A stretch of 64,000 nt of DNA, taken from NCBI GenBank assembly GCA_007922195.1, contig ML682028.1:17852148-17916147 (forward strand), read 5' to 3'. The translations under genes were made by a program, and so were the position numbers. The notes beneath the pieces are model-generated. The model had not been told where the DNA came from and did no database searches. It saw only the letters and a program-made list of their open reading frames with translations. This document shows, in pieces, positions 12,477 to 24,210 of this stretch; position 1 is the stretch's first letter, and each line of letters starts with the position of its first letter. Source of the DNA: Podocnemis expansa (Eukaryota > Chordata > Testudines > Podocnemididae).

Positions 12477-13249
12477 CCATCAGGGAAGGGTGAAAGAAAC
12501 CAGGGAGGATGGACAGACATCAAAGGCAACAGTCTGAGACAAGCAAGCGCATGACAGCAGTGCTCAGTACTTAGCTGCCAGCCAAATGTCAAAGCCCACC
12601 ATGTCTGAGCCCAGAATTTTGCTTTGCAACAACATCTCAGGGCTGCCTGGGAAATTCAAACTCCAGCTAAGTCTGAAGGTCCCCAGGGTTTGGATCTGCC
12701 TATACCAAGGGAAATCTGAGCACACGACAAGTTGCAGTCCCCCTGCTGCAAACAGAATGGCACAGGTGAATCCTTGGGGCACTGCAGAGAGCTCATCCCT
12801 GCAGCGTCCACAAACTCATCTCAGCAGACTGTCCCTTCCTATGTGTATGTACAGCAGCCAGCACAAAGCAAAGCCTGAGGGGTGGCAAAGCTGAGGTGCC
12901 CCCAGTGAGCCTGCAGGCAAGACGTGGATGTCAGGCCCTGCAGCACAGCACTGAGACGCCAGATTGAGAAATGGGCCCGCCTGAAGGAGCTCTGCCCTTG
13001 CAACATCTGAAAGCCAACCGAAGTAACTGACGTCCAGATTCCTCACACTCCAGCTCCAATCCATCTTCTCATGGCTCAGTGGGAGATATGAATGGCTGAG
13101 AACCTGGTCACTTCTGAATTAAACAGATTTCTTGCTTTACTTGAACAAGGTTTTTAAAAAGAGGTGTGGAGGCTGAAAGATCCCATTAGAAGACTGGGAT
13201 GCACTAGATCGCCTGAGTGTCCCCAGAGCCATGAGTGTCAGTCTGCCAG

Positions 13250-13440
13250 AAGTCCTCTAATCCTGGCTCTGCTGCCGGCTTGCTCCATGGCCCTGATCAA
13301 TCACTTCCCCTGTGCCTCAGTTTCCAAATCTTCAGTCTGAGGCTGCTAACTTGAACTCACTTCCTAGCAAACAAGAGGAGTACCTAGTGACTGTTTGCAC
13401 ATCATGCCCAGCTGCAGAACACTAGGAACTGGGCAGGGGT
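13250..13440 (+). mobile_element. MIR-like SINE, decayed
   Basis: The words 'ctaatcctggctctgctgcc', 'gatcaatcacttcccctgtg' and 'cctcagtttccaaatcttc' are in the order of the SINE body. The tail is unclear and the tRNA-like head is lost. Confidence 0.65.
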
Positions 13441-14025
13441 TATTAGCAAGGTGCTACAGAGCAGTTGGGGGCGGGTGGCCTAACTGAACCTGTTGACCCT
13501 GCATCCCTCTTGTTGTCTCTCCACACGTTCAGCCCCAGCTCAGAGCTACGCCGTAGAAGCATTGCTCCCATGCCATCCCATGCACTGCCCACACTTACCT
13601 TGCCAGGACCTCTGGGGTTGGAAATTGGAAGGGAAATGATGCTAGGTGGCAAGGAGGTGAATGGAAAGGGCCACGTGGAAACAAGCTGTCATTTGCTTTT
13701 GCATCCTGAGCAATAAAGAGTGGGGCAAATAACTTGGGTTCCAGGCATTTGCAATGGAATATTTCTCCTTACCAGCAGCCACCCATCAAACTATTACCAA
13801 AGCATGTTCAATGTCCAGTGCCAACCTCGGTGTTCATTCATCCCTCAGGGGTGCCAGAGGGAACAAACACTAAACCACCGAGCAGCCAGTAAAAAGAAAG
13901 GCAAACCCAACTCCCCTCTCTTCTTGGGACTCTGGATCTTTCCCTTGCCAGGATCCTGTGAGCTAACTGCTGCATCTGAACTTGGCTGGCCCAGGGACAG
14001 CCGTGCTGGAACTGAGGAGCCTCAT

Positions 14026-14042
14026 CTGCCCTCTAGTGGTGG
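14026..14042 (-). promoter_or_regulatory. Strong CTCF-like motif
   Basis: The minus strand reads CCACCACTAGAGGGCAG, which fits the CTCF consensus CCASYAGRKGGCRS at essentially every informative position. Its orientation opposes the site at 5428. Confidence 0.55.
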
Positions 14043-14432
14043 AGATGATGCCATTGTGGAAAGAAAAGCAAGGCAAAGCAGGTCCGAAGAAGGGAAAACA
14101 GGCCCCTCCCTCCACTTTTTAACATGCTGAGGCGGCCAGGTCAAGCCAGAACTGCAGAGTACTCTCGAAGCAGCATGGCTTGGATCTGACCAGCATGGGG
14201 CACCTGCCCTTCTCCTTTATGAACCCTCCAGAGCAGCAATGGCTGCTTCCACCAGGCCCCATTACTCCTGCCCCACTTCCTGGGCCCCCACACCCATGCC
14301 ATGGGCTCATCCCACCCACAGCAAATGATGCTCATGCTCACCAGCAGCCTTGTTGCTCCAATGTCTGTGATGGCCTAAAAGAACCTGAGCTCATGGCTAG
14401 ACACAGCCACTGTCACATGAAAGTGGGTGATT

Positions 14433-14457
14433 CCCCCCCCCCCCCCACACACACACA
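14433..14457. repeat. Poly-C followed by (CA)n
   Basis: Fourteen C residues run directly into six CA units. Length is likely unreliable in assemblies. Confidence 0.9.
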
Positions 14458-14495
14458 TCTAAGAACACCTAAGCCCAATGGGAGGAAGGTAAAGT

Positions 14496-14720
14496 GTAGC
14501 ACTCCACATTTGTATAGCGCTGCGATGAGACTGCCCCTTTCCTTTGGCTCTCCCAGTAGGTACAGCTCTCTAACCTCAATGCAAATAGTAGCAAACTGTC
14601 CCCTGTGAGGTAGGGCAGTCTAATTCCCACCCTATGGACTGGGGAACTGAGGCACAGGGCCATTAAGACAAGGTCTTCTAGGCGGTCAGTAGCAGAGCTC
14701 CTGAAGTCCTGTAAATTTTC
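14496..14720 (-). mobile_element. MIR/L3-like repeat, reverse orientation
   Basis: The start 'cactccacatttgtatagcg' resembles the inverted LINE/SINE tail. Then come 'tgtcccctgtgaggtagggc', 'ggggaactgaggcacagggc' and 'cggtcagtagcagagctcct'. The order and spacing fit an inverted old SINE with its LINE-type tail. Confidence 0.7.
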
Positions 14721-16758
14721 CACTTTAAGCCCTTGGGCCAGCATCTCCATACCCCTCGGCAAATGACTCCTGGTTTCCTGGTGTTATTTATGACTTTGTA
14801 ATTGACACAGCTTGTTCCTGACACCACATGTAAACAGGTAACACTTCAGCCTGCCAAACTCTGAGCTGTAGGTACTGGGATCCTCTCCTCACTGGCCGTG
14901 TTCTGACAGGCAGAAAAACAGAAGGGTCTCTCCCTCTTTGTTTTCCTTGCAAACTGCAGTGCCAGGAAGGCGAACAGCTGAGCAGCTGGTGCTCCACACA
15001 GCTGCCCCAAACTCCATTCTGACAACCTGTCACTTTCCAGCCCACTTTCCTGGGCAGGCGGGACCAAGAGGGCTGTCAGGAAGCAGGAGGAGGAGCAGGG
15101 AGGGAAAGTGGTACCATTCTGAGGACACTCCAATTCCTTTCATAATTGACCCAGATCCTGTCTAGGCAGCAGGTACTAACCCAACTTCGTTGTTGGCCCA
15201 GTAAAGCAGGGCTGGAGCACTTTATTCTCACTGTGGCAGCAAAGCGAGCTTGGAGTGTAGATGTGCATATAGTGAGCATTCAGATTAAATCTCAGCTCTG
15301 AGTAAAACCAAAAGCCTGTGTGACAAGAAAAGAATAAGCCCTGTCTCTCCCATGAGTTATACCAGCTCCTATAAGCTATGTGCATGGGCCTAACCTATTT
15401 GGGTCCATGCAGTGCTATACGGATGCTGAATGCTACCCAGATTCCCCTCAGCTCCTCTTGGTGCCCTGCCTCTCCTGCTGTGTTTGCCTGGGGCAAACCT
15501 TTTAGCAAGCAGTTAAGAGAAGGGAACAGGCCAGCAAAACCTGCGACTACTGTGCCCAGCACTACTTTCTCTCCTGCACCTCTGCCCCAATTTGCCCATG
15601 GTTTACCCCCAGATGGGCAAGCAGCCCTGTGCTCACAACCACCAGCCTTGTTGTGTGTGCAGAGGGGGGAATCACACACAGCAGTGCTGACTGACGGGAA
15701 GCCAGGGCCCAGCCTTTGCTGGCATTTGACAGGAACAGTTTTTCACCTGCAAAAGCTCCAGGTAGAAAAACAGGTCACATTCAAATGAACAAGTATCTTC
15801 TGAGTTACTGAACCCTCAGCAGCCGAGCGTGGATTTTCAGAGTGCTCTTGGTTGAAGCCCCTCTTGAAGCTCACACCAGGCTGTGAGGGGAGCATGGACA
15901 GCAGGTGCTTTCCAGCTCCTTGGTTTGTAAGTCATGGAATGAGACTAAGGAAGGGACCCCGGTTCATTATTAGGAATACTTTGGGAGACTAAGGTCTATC
16001 AAGCAGTGGAAACATCTCCCAAGGGAAGGGCTGGAAAGTCCAACCCGCATATACTTGAACCAAATTAAATGTGCCCCAAGCCCCCAAGAAATTAAACTTG
16101 TCCAGCTTGGCCTATATCCCTATACAGTGACCAAGCATCAGGTAGTGCCTGAACATCTAGAAAGCTAGCTCTGTTGTACTCAGACGGCCTGTGTCAATGG
16201 GAAGGGGTGAGTCCCCTCTTCTGACTGCCTCTTGGACGATCTGTGGTCAGTACAGGGCCAGAATTCGACTGGACTCCCCATTTCCTCACACCCTTTTAAG
16301 CAGAAGGTGGGACAGGTGTGACAACGGGTGCCCAAGTACCTGGGGAAGGGGGGGGGGCGGCAAGAGCAAACTGCGAGAAGGACTCCCCAGTAACTGGCTG
16401 GCACCTGTTGGATCCACAATCAGAGGCACAATGGGCACCAGAAACTTGTGTCTGTAATGGGATTTAGCTGTGTGTGTGTGAGAGAGAGAGAAACCTGTAC
16501 GAGAGAAATCAAAGACAGAAATCAAAACCAAAATAATCCAAGCAGCACTGGTGACTACCTTACATTAAATAAGCAGCTCAGCAATGATTTCCTGTTCTCA
16601 CTGACCTTTGACAATGCAGAACAAAGCCATAAATCCATATTTTTAAACCAATCTGAGTCCCAGCCAGGCCCACAAAACCATTTACTGCCTCTGATTTGGA
16701 TGGGGAATGAGCAGGAAGGTGGTGGTTTCTCTAGGCAATATTTCCCAGGGGGAAAATG

Positions 16759-16760
<2 letters not shown>
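14721..16760. other. Non-coding stretch with a possible CR1 piece
   Basis: Only the CR1-like piece at 15955-16050 and small runs, such as (GT)(GA) at 16471-16491 and a G run near 16350, are recognisable. Confidence 0.5.
15955..16050 (+). mobile_element. Decayed CR1 LINE 3' region
   Basis: The run 'ttattaggaatactttggga', 'aagcagtggaaacatctccc' and 'agggctggaaagtcc' follows the familiar CR1 3' segment, which has 'aggaaaaactt', 'agcactggaacaggttgcc' and 'ggaggttgtggaatctcc'. Divergence is high and the CR1 terminus is not present. Confidence 0.4.

Positions 16761-16808
<48 letters not shown>
16761..16808. repeat. (GT)24 microsatellite
   Basis: A perfect 48-bp GT run. It can adopt Z-DNA and is likely polymorphic. 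Confidence 0.98.
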
Positions 16809-16813
<5 letters not shown>

Positions 16814-16829
16814 CAGAATTGTTTCTCAG

Positions 16830-16990
16830 ATATGTTCCCCCTACCTCATGAATAAAACATATGCTGTGTAGCTGGCTAATTACAATGTGATGGCAAACCC
16901 GCTAGTCGCTGGGAAAAGAAATCAGCTTTTTAATCATCCAAGTTTCCTCTGCCTGAAATGTACGTAGAATAGTGTATTTCAGTCTCTCAC
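16830..16990. promoter_or_regulatory. AT-rich island next to the (GT)24 run
   Basis: The words 'ggctaattacaatgtgatgg' and 'agctttttaatcatccaag' give homeodomain-type cores in non-repetitive sequence. This is a candidate conserved element; function is inferred from composition only. Confidence 0.3.
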
Positions 16991-18988
16991 ACACACCCGT
17001 CTCCTTGGCAGACAGTCCCCCTTTCCTGGCTGTCATTTTGGGTGACTTGTTCCAAAAAGCCTAGGGAAATGATGCCCCTGGAATCTAGACTCCTTGGGAA
17101 ATCCTAGTCTATACTCTTGGGTCCCTATCCTGAGTGCAAGGGGAGTGCAGACTGTACTGGGAGGGGGTCTCCGAGGCATCCCTGCCACCCTTTACATTGG
17201 TATAAGGCAAAGAGTACCAGGATCACGGTGACATTCCTGAAGCCAGACAATGGAACTGAGAGCTGCTTGAGGTTTCTTTGGCTCTCTTCACGGGGTGGGG
17301 GAAATTTCCCCGAAATATGCAGGGAGTCCTCTCTGTACATCGCAATGGGCTCCAACACCTAGCTGGAGCCCATTCCCCCGCCTCATGGCTCTGGCTCCCA
17401 GAAACCCTTCCCCGCCACTCAGACTAGGCTTCCCCCCTTTGCCCACTTCCTGGCCACCACTCCTAGTGCCACTCCCTTGGTCAGCCCAACACAGAGCTTA
17501 CTGCCACCTACCCCAGAGGGTGACTATTAAGGGGGTGGGGATAGGGACAAGTGGTTAAGCATAGCTGTTGGGGACAGTGGTGTAAATCTGGAGTAATCCC
17601 CCTCTCTTCACAAGTACCGCGGACTGACCCCAGCCTAACCAATAGCAGAGTATGACCATAAAATCCTCAGGGTGTGACTCCCAAGTCAGTGTAAATCAGC
17701 CTAGCTTTGTTGATTTCAACAGTTCTACACCAATTCACACCAACTGAGTATCTGGCCTGCCCCACAGATTTTTACAATGGATCCAGTCCCTCTGAACAAG
17801 TAAAAACAAAGTGCCAGCACTTTATCTAGGTCCTACACATAAACAAAGGCACACAGTTGCTTTCATGAGCATTGCTTTGAAGAAGGAGAGGGCAGGGAGA
17901 AATTAAGCACTGTTGCTGCCCTAGCCCTAGCCCTTTGATCTGCATTTCCACCACCGACTGCCCCACTCCTCAGCCGTGGGGTATTAGTGCTGGCAAGGCA
18001 GCCTGCCCTGAGTACAGCCTGCTTTTCACATAGCTCAGCAGCCAACAGGGAATATAAAAAGCAAGAGGAGACAAACGTTTAAACCGACTGGCAGTTTTCC
18101 CAGCAAGGCACTTCAGCCCTTCCCCAGCACGCCAGCCACCCTGCTGCGACCCCCTGCTCTGCGGGCAGATTGATTCCCTGCAGCGTATCTGAACTCAGTG
18201 GGAGAGCTGAGTGCACATAGCAGCCAAAGGGGGTGGGAGGGGGTCATCCCCAGGCATTTCAAGGAAGGGTGAGAAGTGCTCAGGACTTCCTCAGGGGGTC
18301 TCACAGGCCAAGATGGGATGAAAAACTGGCAGATGGACAGACGGGTGTGTATGGGGATGGACGGGGATATTTTTATCCCACAGTGAGCTGTATTAGGCTG
18401 CCTGAGCTAGGAGCTCTGTTACTTGGGTTGTTTCCAGTCGGATGGATCGGAGTGCTGGGGACCTTCTGTCAGGCACAATCTGCGCTGGCCAAGGAGAAGC
18501 AAAGGGACCCGCTGACCCAGCCACCTTTCTCTTCTAGCTCTCACAAGATGGAGGCACTGAGACTGGAGACCTTGCTGCCTCTCTGATCAATGACAGATAC
18601 AGGGTCCTTCTACCTGCCAGCAAGCTGCAGGCATGGACAGAAAAGAGACATGGCCCTAACCAGACAGTGCATGAAACTGGCTCAGCAGGCCTGGCTTGTA
18701 ACAGGCTCCAAGCTCCTGAGAGTGGGCTCAGCACCTCCCACAGAGAGGCCTGTCCCTGCTCCTAAGGCAGTGCATGGGGAACCTTGGTGTATCTTCCTCA
18801 TGGAGGTGAAGTTACCCTTCTGACTGAGCAGGTGGGTTACTCATCCCAGCACCACTGATGTGTAGTGTGTCCTACAAGCAGGGGATCACTCTCTTTCCCA
18901 GACTGCTCACCCACTCGCAGGTCCTAAGACTCTGCCCAAGAGGGGCCAAGACCTGGAGTGGGGAAGTGACTTTTATTCCACTCTCAAA
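16991..18988. other. Non-coding stretch with one dispersed repeat
   Basis: A diverged dispersed repeat lies at 17570-17762. The rest, including a G-rich patch at 18230-18370, shows no recognised feature. Confidence 0.5.
17570..17762. repeat. Second piece of the 'ttactcc-gatttacacc' dispersed repeat
   Basis: At 17577-17600 the minus strand reads 'ggggattactccagatttac', matching the unit at 7668. Further on 'gtcagtgtaaatcagcctag' and 'ttctacaccaattcacacc' repeat the theme in the other orientation. The repeat ends in 'atctggcc', a typical ending. Confidence 0.5.
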
Positions 18989-19274
18989 CAGGGGCATCGC
19001 TACCCCAGGGACTGACCTGGGGCACAGGCCCAGGGTCCGCCCCCTGCCCCCAGGCCATGCCCCTGGCTGGGGACTGGGTGGGGAGCAGCAGCCGCAGCCA
19101 CGGGGTCGCCCGGCCTTTGAAGGAGTCAGAAGCGGCTGATGCTGCCGCAGGCAGCTGGGCCCCGGATCTCCAGCCCGATCTGGCTGGAGAGCGGGAGAGG
19201 CGGGGCCCTGCTAGGACCCAGGGCACTGGCGCCGGCATTTGGGCCACGGGCCCCATGTGCCAGCGACACCTCTG
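18989..19274. mobile_element. Non-autonomous hAT element, GC-rich family (copy 1)
   Basis: The 286-bp element begins CAGGGGCATCGCT and ends in the imperfect complement, AGCGACACCTCTG. It is flanked by a perfect 8-bp target duplication, CTCTCAAA, at 18981-18988 and 19275-19282. An 8-bp duplication with CA..TG termini is diagnostic of the hAT superfamily. The interior is very GC-rich with no transposase frame, so it must have been moved in trans. A second copy lies at 41848-42112. Confidence 0.9.
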
Positions 19275-21380
19275 CTCTCAAACACCTTTCTGCCTGAGTA
19301 CCCTGCACTCAGGCACCAAAGGAGGGCAGACTGACCCCATGGCCTCAACCAGTGGATGCTCTGGGCCAGCTCAGTGACCCAGAGAACCAGTGGCAGCCCA
19401 CACAGGAGTAGCTGCCCATCCTGTGAAGCACTGGGGATGGATTCCCCGTGTGCTGACAGAGCAGGAAAGCCTAGTGAGGTGTTTCCATGAGCAATGTGTT
19501 GGGAGCCATCTTAGAGTGCTGGGACACTAACTGGGCGAGGTGCTGTCCTCAGCCTTCTGCCCCCCCGGCACCAATTGCTCTGGGCAGTCGCCTGGTGTGT
19601 TTGATGGCAGCAGCACCAATGCTGCCAGCAGCATATAGCCCTTGACACCACCCTGTTCCTGAGCATGCTCATGGAGGCACCTCAGGGAGTATCAGAGATC
19701 TGCCCAAGGCCATGCTCCATTTGCACTAGAGAGCGCCTGGTGCCCAGTACAGTGTGAAGTCCCTCAGCCACGCTGCCTGCTTTCACAAAGGGGCTGTCAC
19801 ACACACGGCAGGAGTCATAACAGTTCCCTGAAATGGCCCCAACCTGCTCAGTGGCACCAAGTAGGGAGGTCGGCCATCCTGGAGGGGGGCTGCAGAACAA
19901 GCTGGGAATTCGCCTGCACTGGGTTTCTGGTGCTGAATTCCTCAGCTCACAGAAGCGTGAGAAGCAACTGCAGTTTCAGATGCAGTCTCCTGTCCACCCC
20001 GCAGCCAGGAAGAGAGGAGCAGTTCTTGTTTCGGTGGCGTCACCCAAAGCCACACTCAAAAGAGCTTCCTCCTCCTCCTCACCACAGAGTCAGCCTGGCC
20101 AGGGCTTTTCCTCCTCTCTTAAACCTACAGCCAGCACTATCTTTGCTGCCTGCACAACAAGGTTCAGAGGGGAGCATGTGGAAGCTCTGGCGCTAGTTTC
20201 TGTGCTGGAACCATCAGCATTTCCCTGCCCTTATGCTCATCCCAAGTCAAGCCACACCCGGCATTCAAAGCAAGCAACATTTTCTGGGTTCCTGTGAATG
20301 TTCCCAGCTCTGCCTACAGGGCTTTACTGTCAAGCTAATTAGTGTTAAAAATATACCCAGGCCAGCTACGCAGAGCGCTGATCACTGTCTGGAGGAGGTA
20401 CAGGAGGGAAGGGAGCTTAGAGGAATTGCAACTGGGATATGAAACCTTTCACATCTCTAGGTCACTGACTTGAAGCAGGCCCCAGTGCGGCTGGGGACCA
20501 GAGGCTGTAACCATTTCCTGCCCTCTGTGCCACTGTTCTTAGCCTGGTTCCCCACATTCAGGGGGCACAGCATTTTCCCGCCAGCATGATGAGATGATGC
20601 TGTCCTGGGAGGGACACTCGGCACAGGGCAGAAAACTGCACTTAACCCCTTCTCCGCCAAGCTGCCACTCCACGCAGGTTCTCAGATGGCATCACACCTG
20701 TAACAAAGTAGCGTCCCAGGCAGAGGGACTAACACAGCCCACCAAACCCAGGCTTTGCAGCGTGAAGGGGTATATCCAAATCAAGGGTGGTTTGGGGTAT
20801 CAGGCTCAGTGCCACCCATGAGGAATCCCTGAGTCTGTGAGCCATGCAGACACAAGGTGTGCTTAGGGTGCCTGAGGATGAGAGGCCACTTTGCTTGTCA
20901 GCTTCACTGAGCCAAAATGTCTCCTGCACACTGCCCAGGCCTCCCTTCCACCTTCCTTTGAGGAACAGCAGGCTGAAGGCATGAGCCTAGAGCCAAAGAA
21001 AGAGTCGGAATGAAGATACTCTCTATTCCCAGTCCTGTGTTCAGGACACTAGGACAAGCCTCTTTCATGGCCTGCAGAGGAAACCTCTGCGGGTCAGTGA
21101 GGTGAAATCAGGAGGCCAGAAAAGGTCCAGACACCACTGAAATCCCTCCTATGCCCAGAGGTCAACAGGCTACCAGTTCTTAAATGGGATGCTGTACCTG
21201 TGCAAAGGGTGAATTACACCCAGGGAGAGGAGTAGCTGGCTGAGAAGGATCTATCACAGGGGGATGTGGGGGACAGAAGTGGGGGCTAGATGGGGATGTG
21301 AAGCACACATAGGGAAGTTAATTCGTGCAGCTCCAGCTTTCCAAGACAATGGTCCCTTTTTGGAAGTAGGAAAAGGATGG
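19275..21380. other. Unique non-coding stretch
   Basis: I recognise only a weaker CTCF-like word at 19721. The 154-codon frame at 19833-20297 overlaps another frame on the same strand and has no domain. Confidence 0.5.
19721..19740 (+). promoter_or_regulatory. Weak CTCF-like motif
   Basis: GCACTAGAGAGCGCCTGG differs from the CTCF consensus core by an A in place of a G (AGAGAGCG for AGAGGGCG). Confidence 0.25.
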
Positions 21381-21960
21381 CTCCAGAGGCTGTATTCGTT
21401 TCTTACATATTAGGTCCATTAATGAGGACTCTGATCAACCGGGAGGCTGTTTGGCAAGGAGGCCTCAAGTAGCAATTTTCCATTTGCGTTTCAAATTTTA
21501 ATGAATGTTCCTGTCTCAGGCTGAGATGCGTTACAATAATCTGCACTACTCAGGTCAGCAGCGTACCAAAGGCTATAGCTCGGGAGGGATTTTACAAGGG
21601 TTTGATTTCTTTGGGGAATAGTTCATACAAAAAATGGTAATCACATAAGACAGCCCTCATTTCCAACTGGCTGCTGGGGCCGGAAAGCTACAAATCAGAA
21701 GGTTATTATTTCTTTTGGCTGTCCCTGAAGTATCCTATAACTGTGGCAGAAGAGGAAAGTTCAGCTCAGAAAAGATTGCATCACTGGATAGGATACATTC
21801 ACTCCCTGCTCTCTCACACTCCCCCCCCACTTTCCCCATATTCTTTCCTTGTTTTCAATAATTCATGTGTGCTCCTATCCAGGGCGGCCAATGCGGCTTG
21901 AAGGTAAGCATCCCCGGAGCTGTCCCAGAGTTTGATTGATGTCATTACGAGCACAGTAAA
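21380..21960. promoter_or_regulatory. Long AT-rich non-repetitive island
   Basis: About 580 bp has lower GC than its flanks, few low-complexity runs and words such as 'gtccattaatgagg', 'caaattttaatgaatg' and 'gatgcgttacaataat'. This composition is typical of conserved non-coding elements. No repeat family or reading frame explains it. Confidence 0.35.
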
Positions 21961-23949
21961 TGCCTGGTGTAAGGCAGGATGCAGCAGGTAACGGAGTGCC
22001 TGAGTAAGTCCAAGGACATTGCTGGAAATCGCCGGTCATCCTCGTCCCCTAGACAGCCTGGAGTGAGCAAGGCTGACAGAATCTGCCCTTCATTCAGAGA
22101 GCACCCAAGGCCTGATCTCCTCGCAGAGTTCCCACAGCCTGCCAGGTGCTGCTGAACAGGATTGCCATGGATCTGGGCTCTAACAGGCTTGTCCTTCACA
22201 GTAGGTCACAAAAGGTCTCCAATGGACTCAGACCTCAAGAGAAAGCTGGTCAGTCCCCAAACAGTTCACCTTCAACCATGCTCCTCAAGTGAAGTAATCC
22301 TGAAGATGTGACTTTAAAAAGCCCCTGGATCCACCACTTGGCCCTGATAGACTCAGATGGGCCCTCATGTGTCTCCAGGTCCTCACAGACAACAGAGCCA
22401 CAGTGAGGTTTTAATGAGGAAGCAGTGAGGTCCAACTGAAGCACAGCAAGGATGCAGAGAAGTGGAGACCCATGTACTTTCCCTTTGTTAGGAAGGCCAG
22501 CAGAGAAGCTACTCTGTGTCTTGCTGTAAAACAGCCCAGGAAGGGCCAGTGGCTGGAACAGAAGCCATACTCCTGAGAGCACCTTCATTTACAGGGCTTG
22601 CAGGCTCCCCATACAGCTGGTGTGTGAGAAAGGGAAAGAATCCCACTGCGAGGAAGGCAGTTTCCTCTCTGCCCACAGCCCAGCACAAAGACTGTAATGA
22701 GGGAATGGGAGCCACAGACATAGTCTGAGGACGATGCTGCCAGAAACAAGTGCTCCCCCTCCAGCAGCCCACCACAGCAAGAGGAAAGGGAGCCTAGACT
22801 TCAGAGCAGACTGGTGCTTCCTAGCGGATCCATGAGCACGAGCCTAACTCCCCTTCCCCTCAATGACAGCTTTGCCAGGCCAGAGCCGGGAGAGATCAGA
22901 CCCCTGGCACTTACCCTGACCGCCGGGAGCTCACCACAGTCCTTCACTCAGGCCAAATTTGCTTCAACCCCTGGCAAACTGGGAATGTCTCTGGCTCTGT
23001 TACTGCAGACACAATCCAGGAAAGGAAGCTAGGGGACAACTAGGGAACCGGGTTAGCGAGTGGGGGGTGGAGCCCTCTCCCAGAGGTTTGACTCACTGCA
23101 GAGTGGAAGGTCACTCCATTTCCAGTCCAGCCAGAAGCCCCATCACCCAAAGGCCCCAGAAGTGCACTCCTTCTCGCAGGCTCAGGGCAGAGGCATAGGA
23201 GGTGGATGTGGAAGCTATCTGCATCCTCTCTTTCCTGCAGGTCATGCTGAGAGCACTGGTAGGGAGTGGGTGGCAGCCAGAGGCTCCAGAGTCCCTGCCT
23301 GGTCCGTGCACCAAATCTCCAGCACCATTATCCTGACACAAGTCAACTCCTCTCACCTTCTCCCCAGCCAGGGGCCTCTGGCATCACCAACACCCCAGGC
23401 ACTCCCATCCCCTTCCCACCATCCCTCTAGCCACTGTGAAAACCTGCCACCAGCACAGGGAAATCCCCGCTTGGGCCCACAGAGGGGAAGTGAGTCACCC
23501 AAGATCAGGCAGCGAGGCAGTGCTAGAGCTGGGAACAGGCCACAGAAGCACTGATTCCCACCCCACCCCTGAGCCCCCAGCCTCGCGCGGACATGCTGTG
23601 GTTTTTGCCTGAGCTTCTCCCACCCCTTAGGTAATGGCACACACCCCCCCCCACACCCCCACAGATCAGCAGAGCACTGTCACAGGGCAGGTCTCACCCC
23701 GGTGCAGCTGGGGTTGCCTGAGCAGAGGTCCCTCTAGTAGGTGAGATGGCTGCCAAGCCAGCGGCCATTTAAAGCAGCCGATTAATAATTCAGCAACCTG
23801 AACAGCAGCAGGGAGGAGCGGGGGGCGCTGGAGCTGCTGGCTCTGCCATCCATCCATCCAACACACCCACCTGGGTGCTACAAGTGGGGGCTGGAGAGAG
23901 TCAAGGCTGAGAGCAGCTGAAGTACCAGACAGATCCAGAAATCACTCCT
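21961..23949. other. Non-coding stretch with one SINE piece
   Basis: A SINE piece lies at 23465-23565, followed by C runs at 23645-23660. The 164-codon frame at 23060-23554 runs into the SINE and so is not a gene. Confidence 0.5.
23465..23565 (-). mobile_element. MIR-like SINE piece, reverse orientation
   Basis: 'gggaagtgagtcacccaaga', 'caggcagcgaggcagtgcta' and 'gagctgggaacaggcc' are the inverted MIR body. It is flanked by unique sequence. Confidence 0.6.
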
Positions 23950-24210
23950 AAGAGGACATTATTTTTACAACCCTGTTTTGGCACGTCCACCGTTAACTTA
24001 ATTTACCATCCATATTGCTGCTACTTAATTAAATAGATGAACTCATTTTACATTTGCAAGTCTTAATTCATCCTGAACAAAATTGGCCATGTTTAGTCCT
24101 CTCTACACTACCAGCTCCCCGGAAAAAATGATTGCCTTTTGTAGTTAACGGCGAGTACAGGTTAAAAGCTAATTATCAGCTCGGGCTGGGTGTTAACTTC
24201 TTTATTTATC
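23950..24210. promoter_or_regulatory. AT-rich island dense in TTAATTA-type sites
   Basis: Five homeodomain-type cores lie within 200 bp: 'gttaacttaatttacc', 'gctacttaattaaatag', 'gtcttaattcatcc', 'aagctaattatcag' and 'ggtgttaacttc'. There is also a 'gttaacggcgag' word. The sequence is non-repetitive and sharply bounded by GC-richer DNA. It is one of the two best enhancer candidates in the window, still untested for conservation. Confidence 0.42.

Larger units (their letters stand above)
12477..14495. other. Non-coding stretch with one SINE and a CTCF-like site
   Basis: Apart from the SINE at 13250-13440 and the CTCF-like site at 14026 I see nothing supportable. A C run joined to (CA)n lies at 14433-14457. 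Confidence 0.5.

Noticed and set aside
23641..23663. C-rich run as a possible CRISPR-like or telomeric array
   Set aside because: It is a simple C/CA run without repeated spacers. The setting is vertebrate, where CRISPR arrays are not expected.
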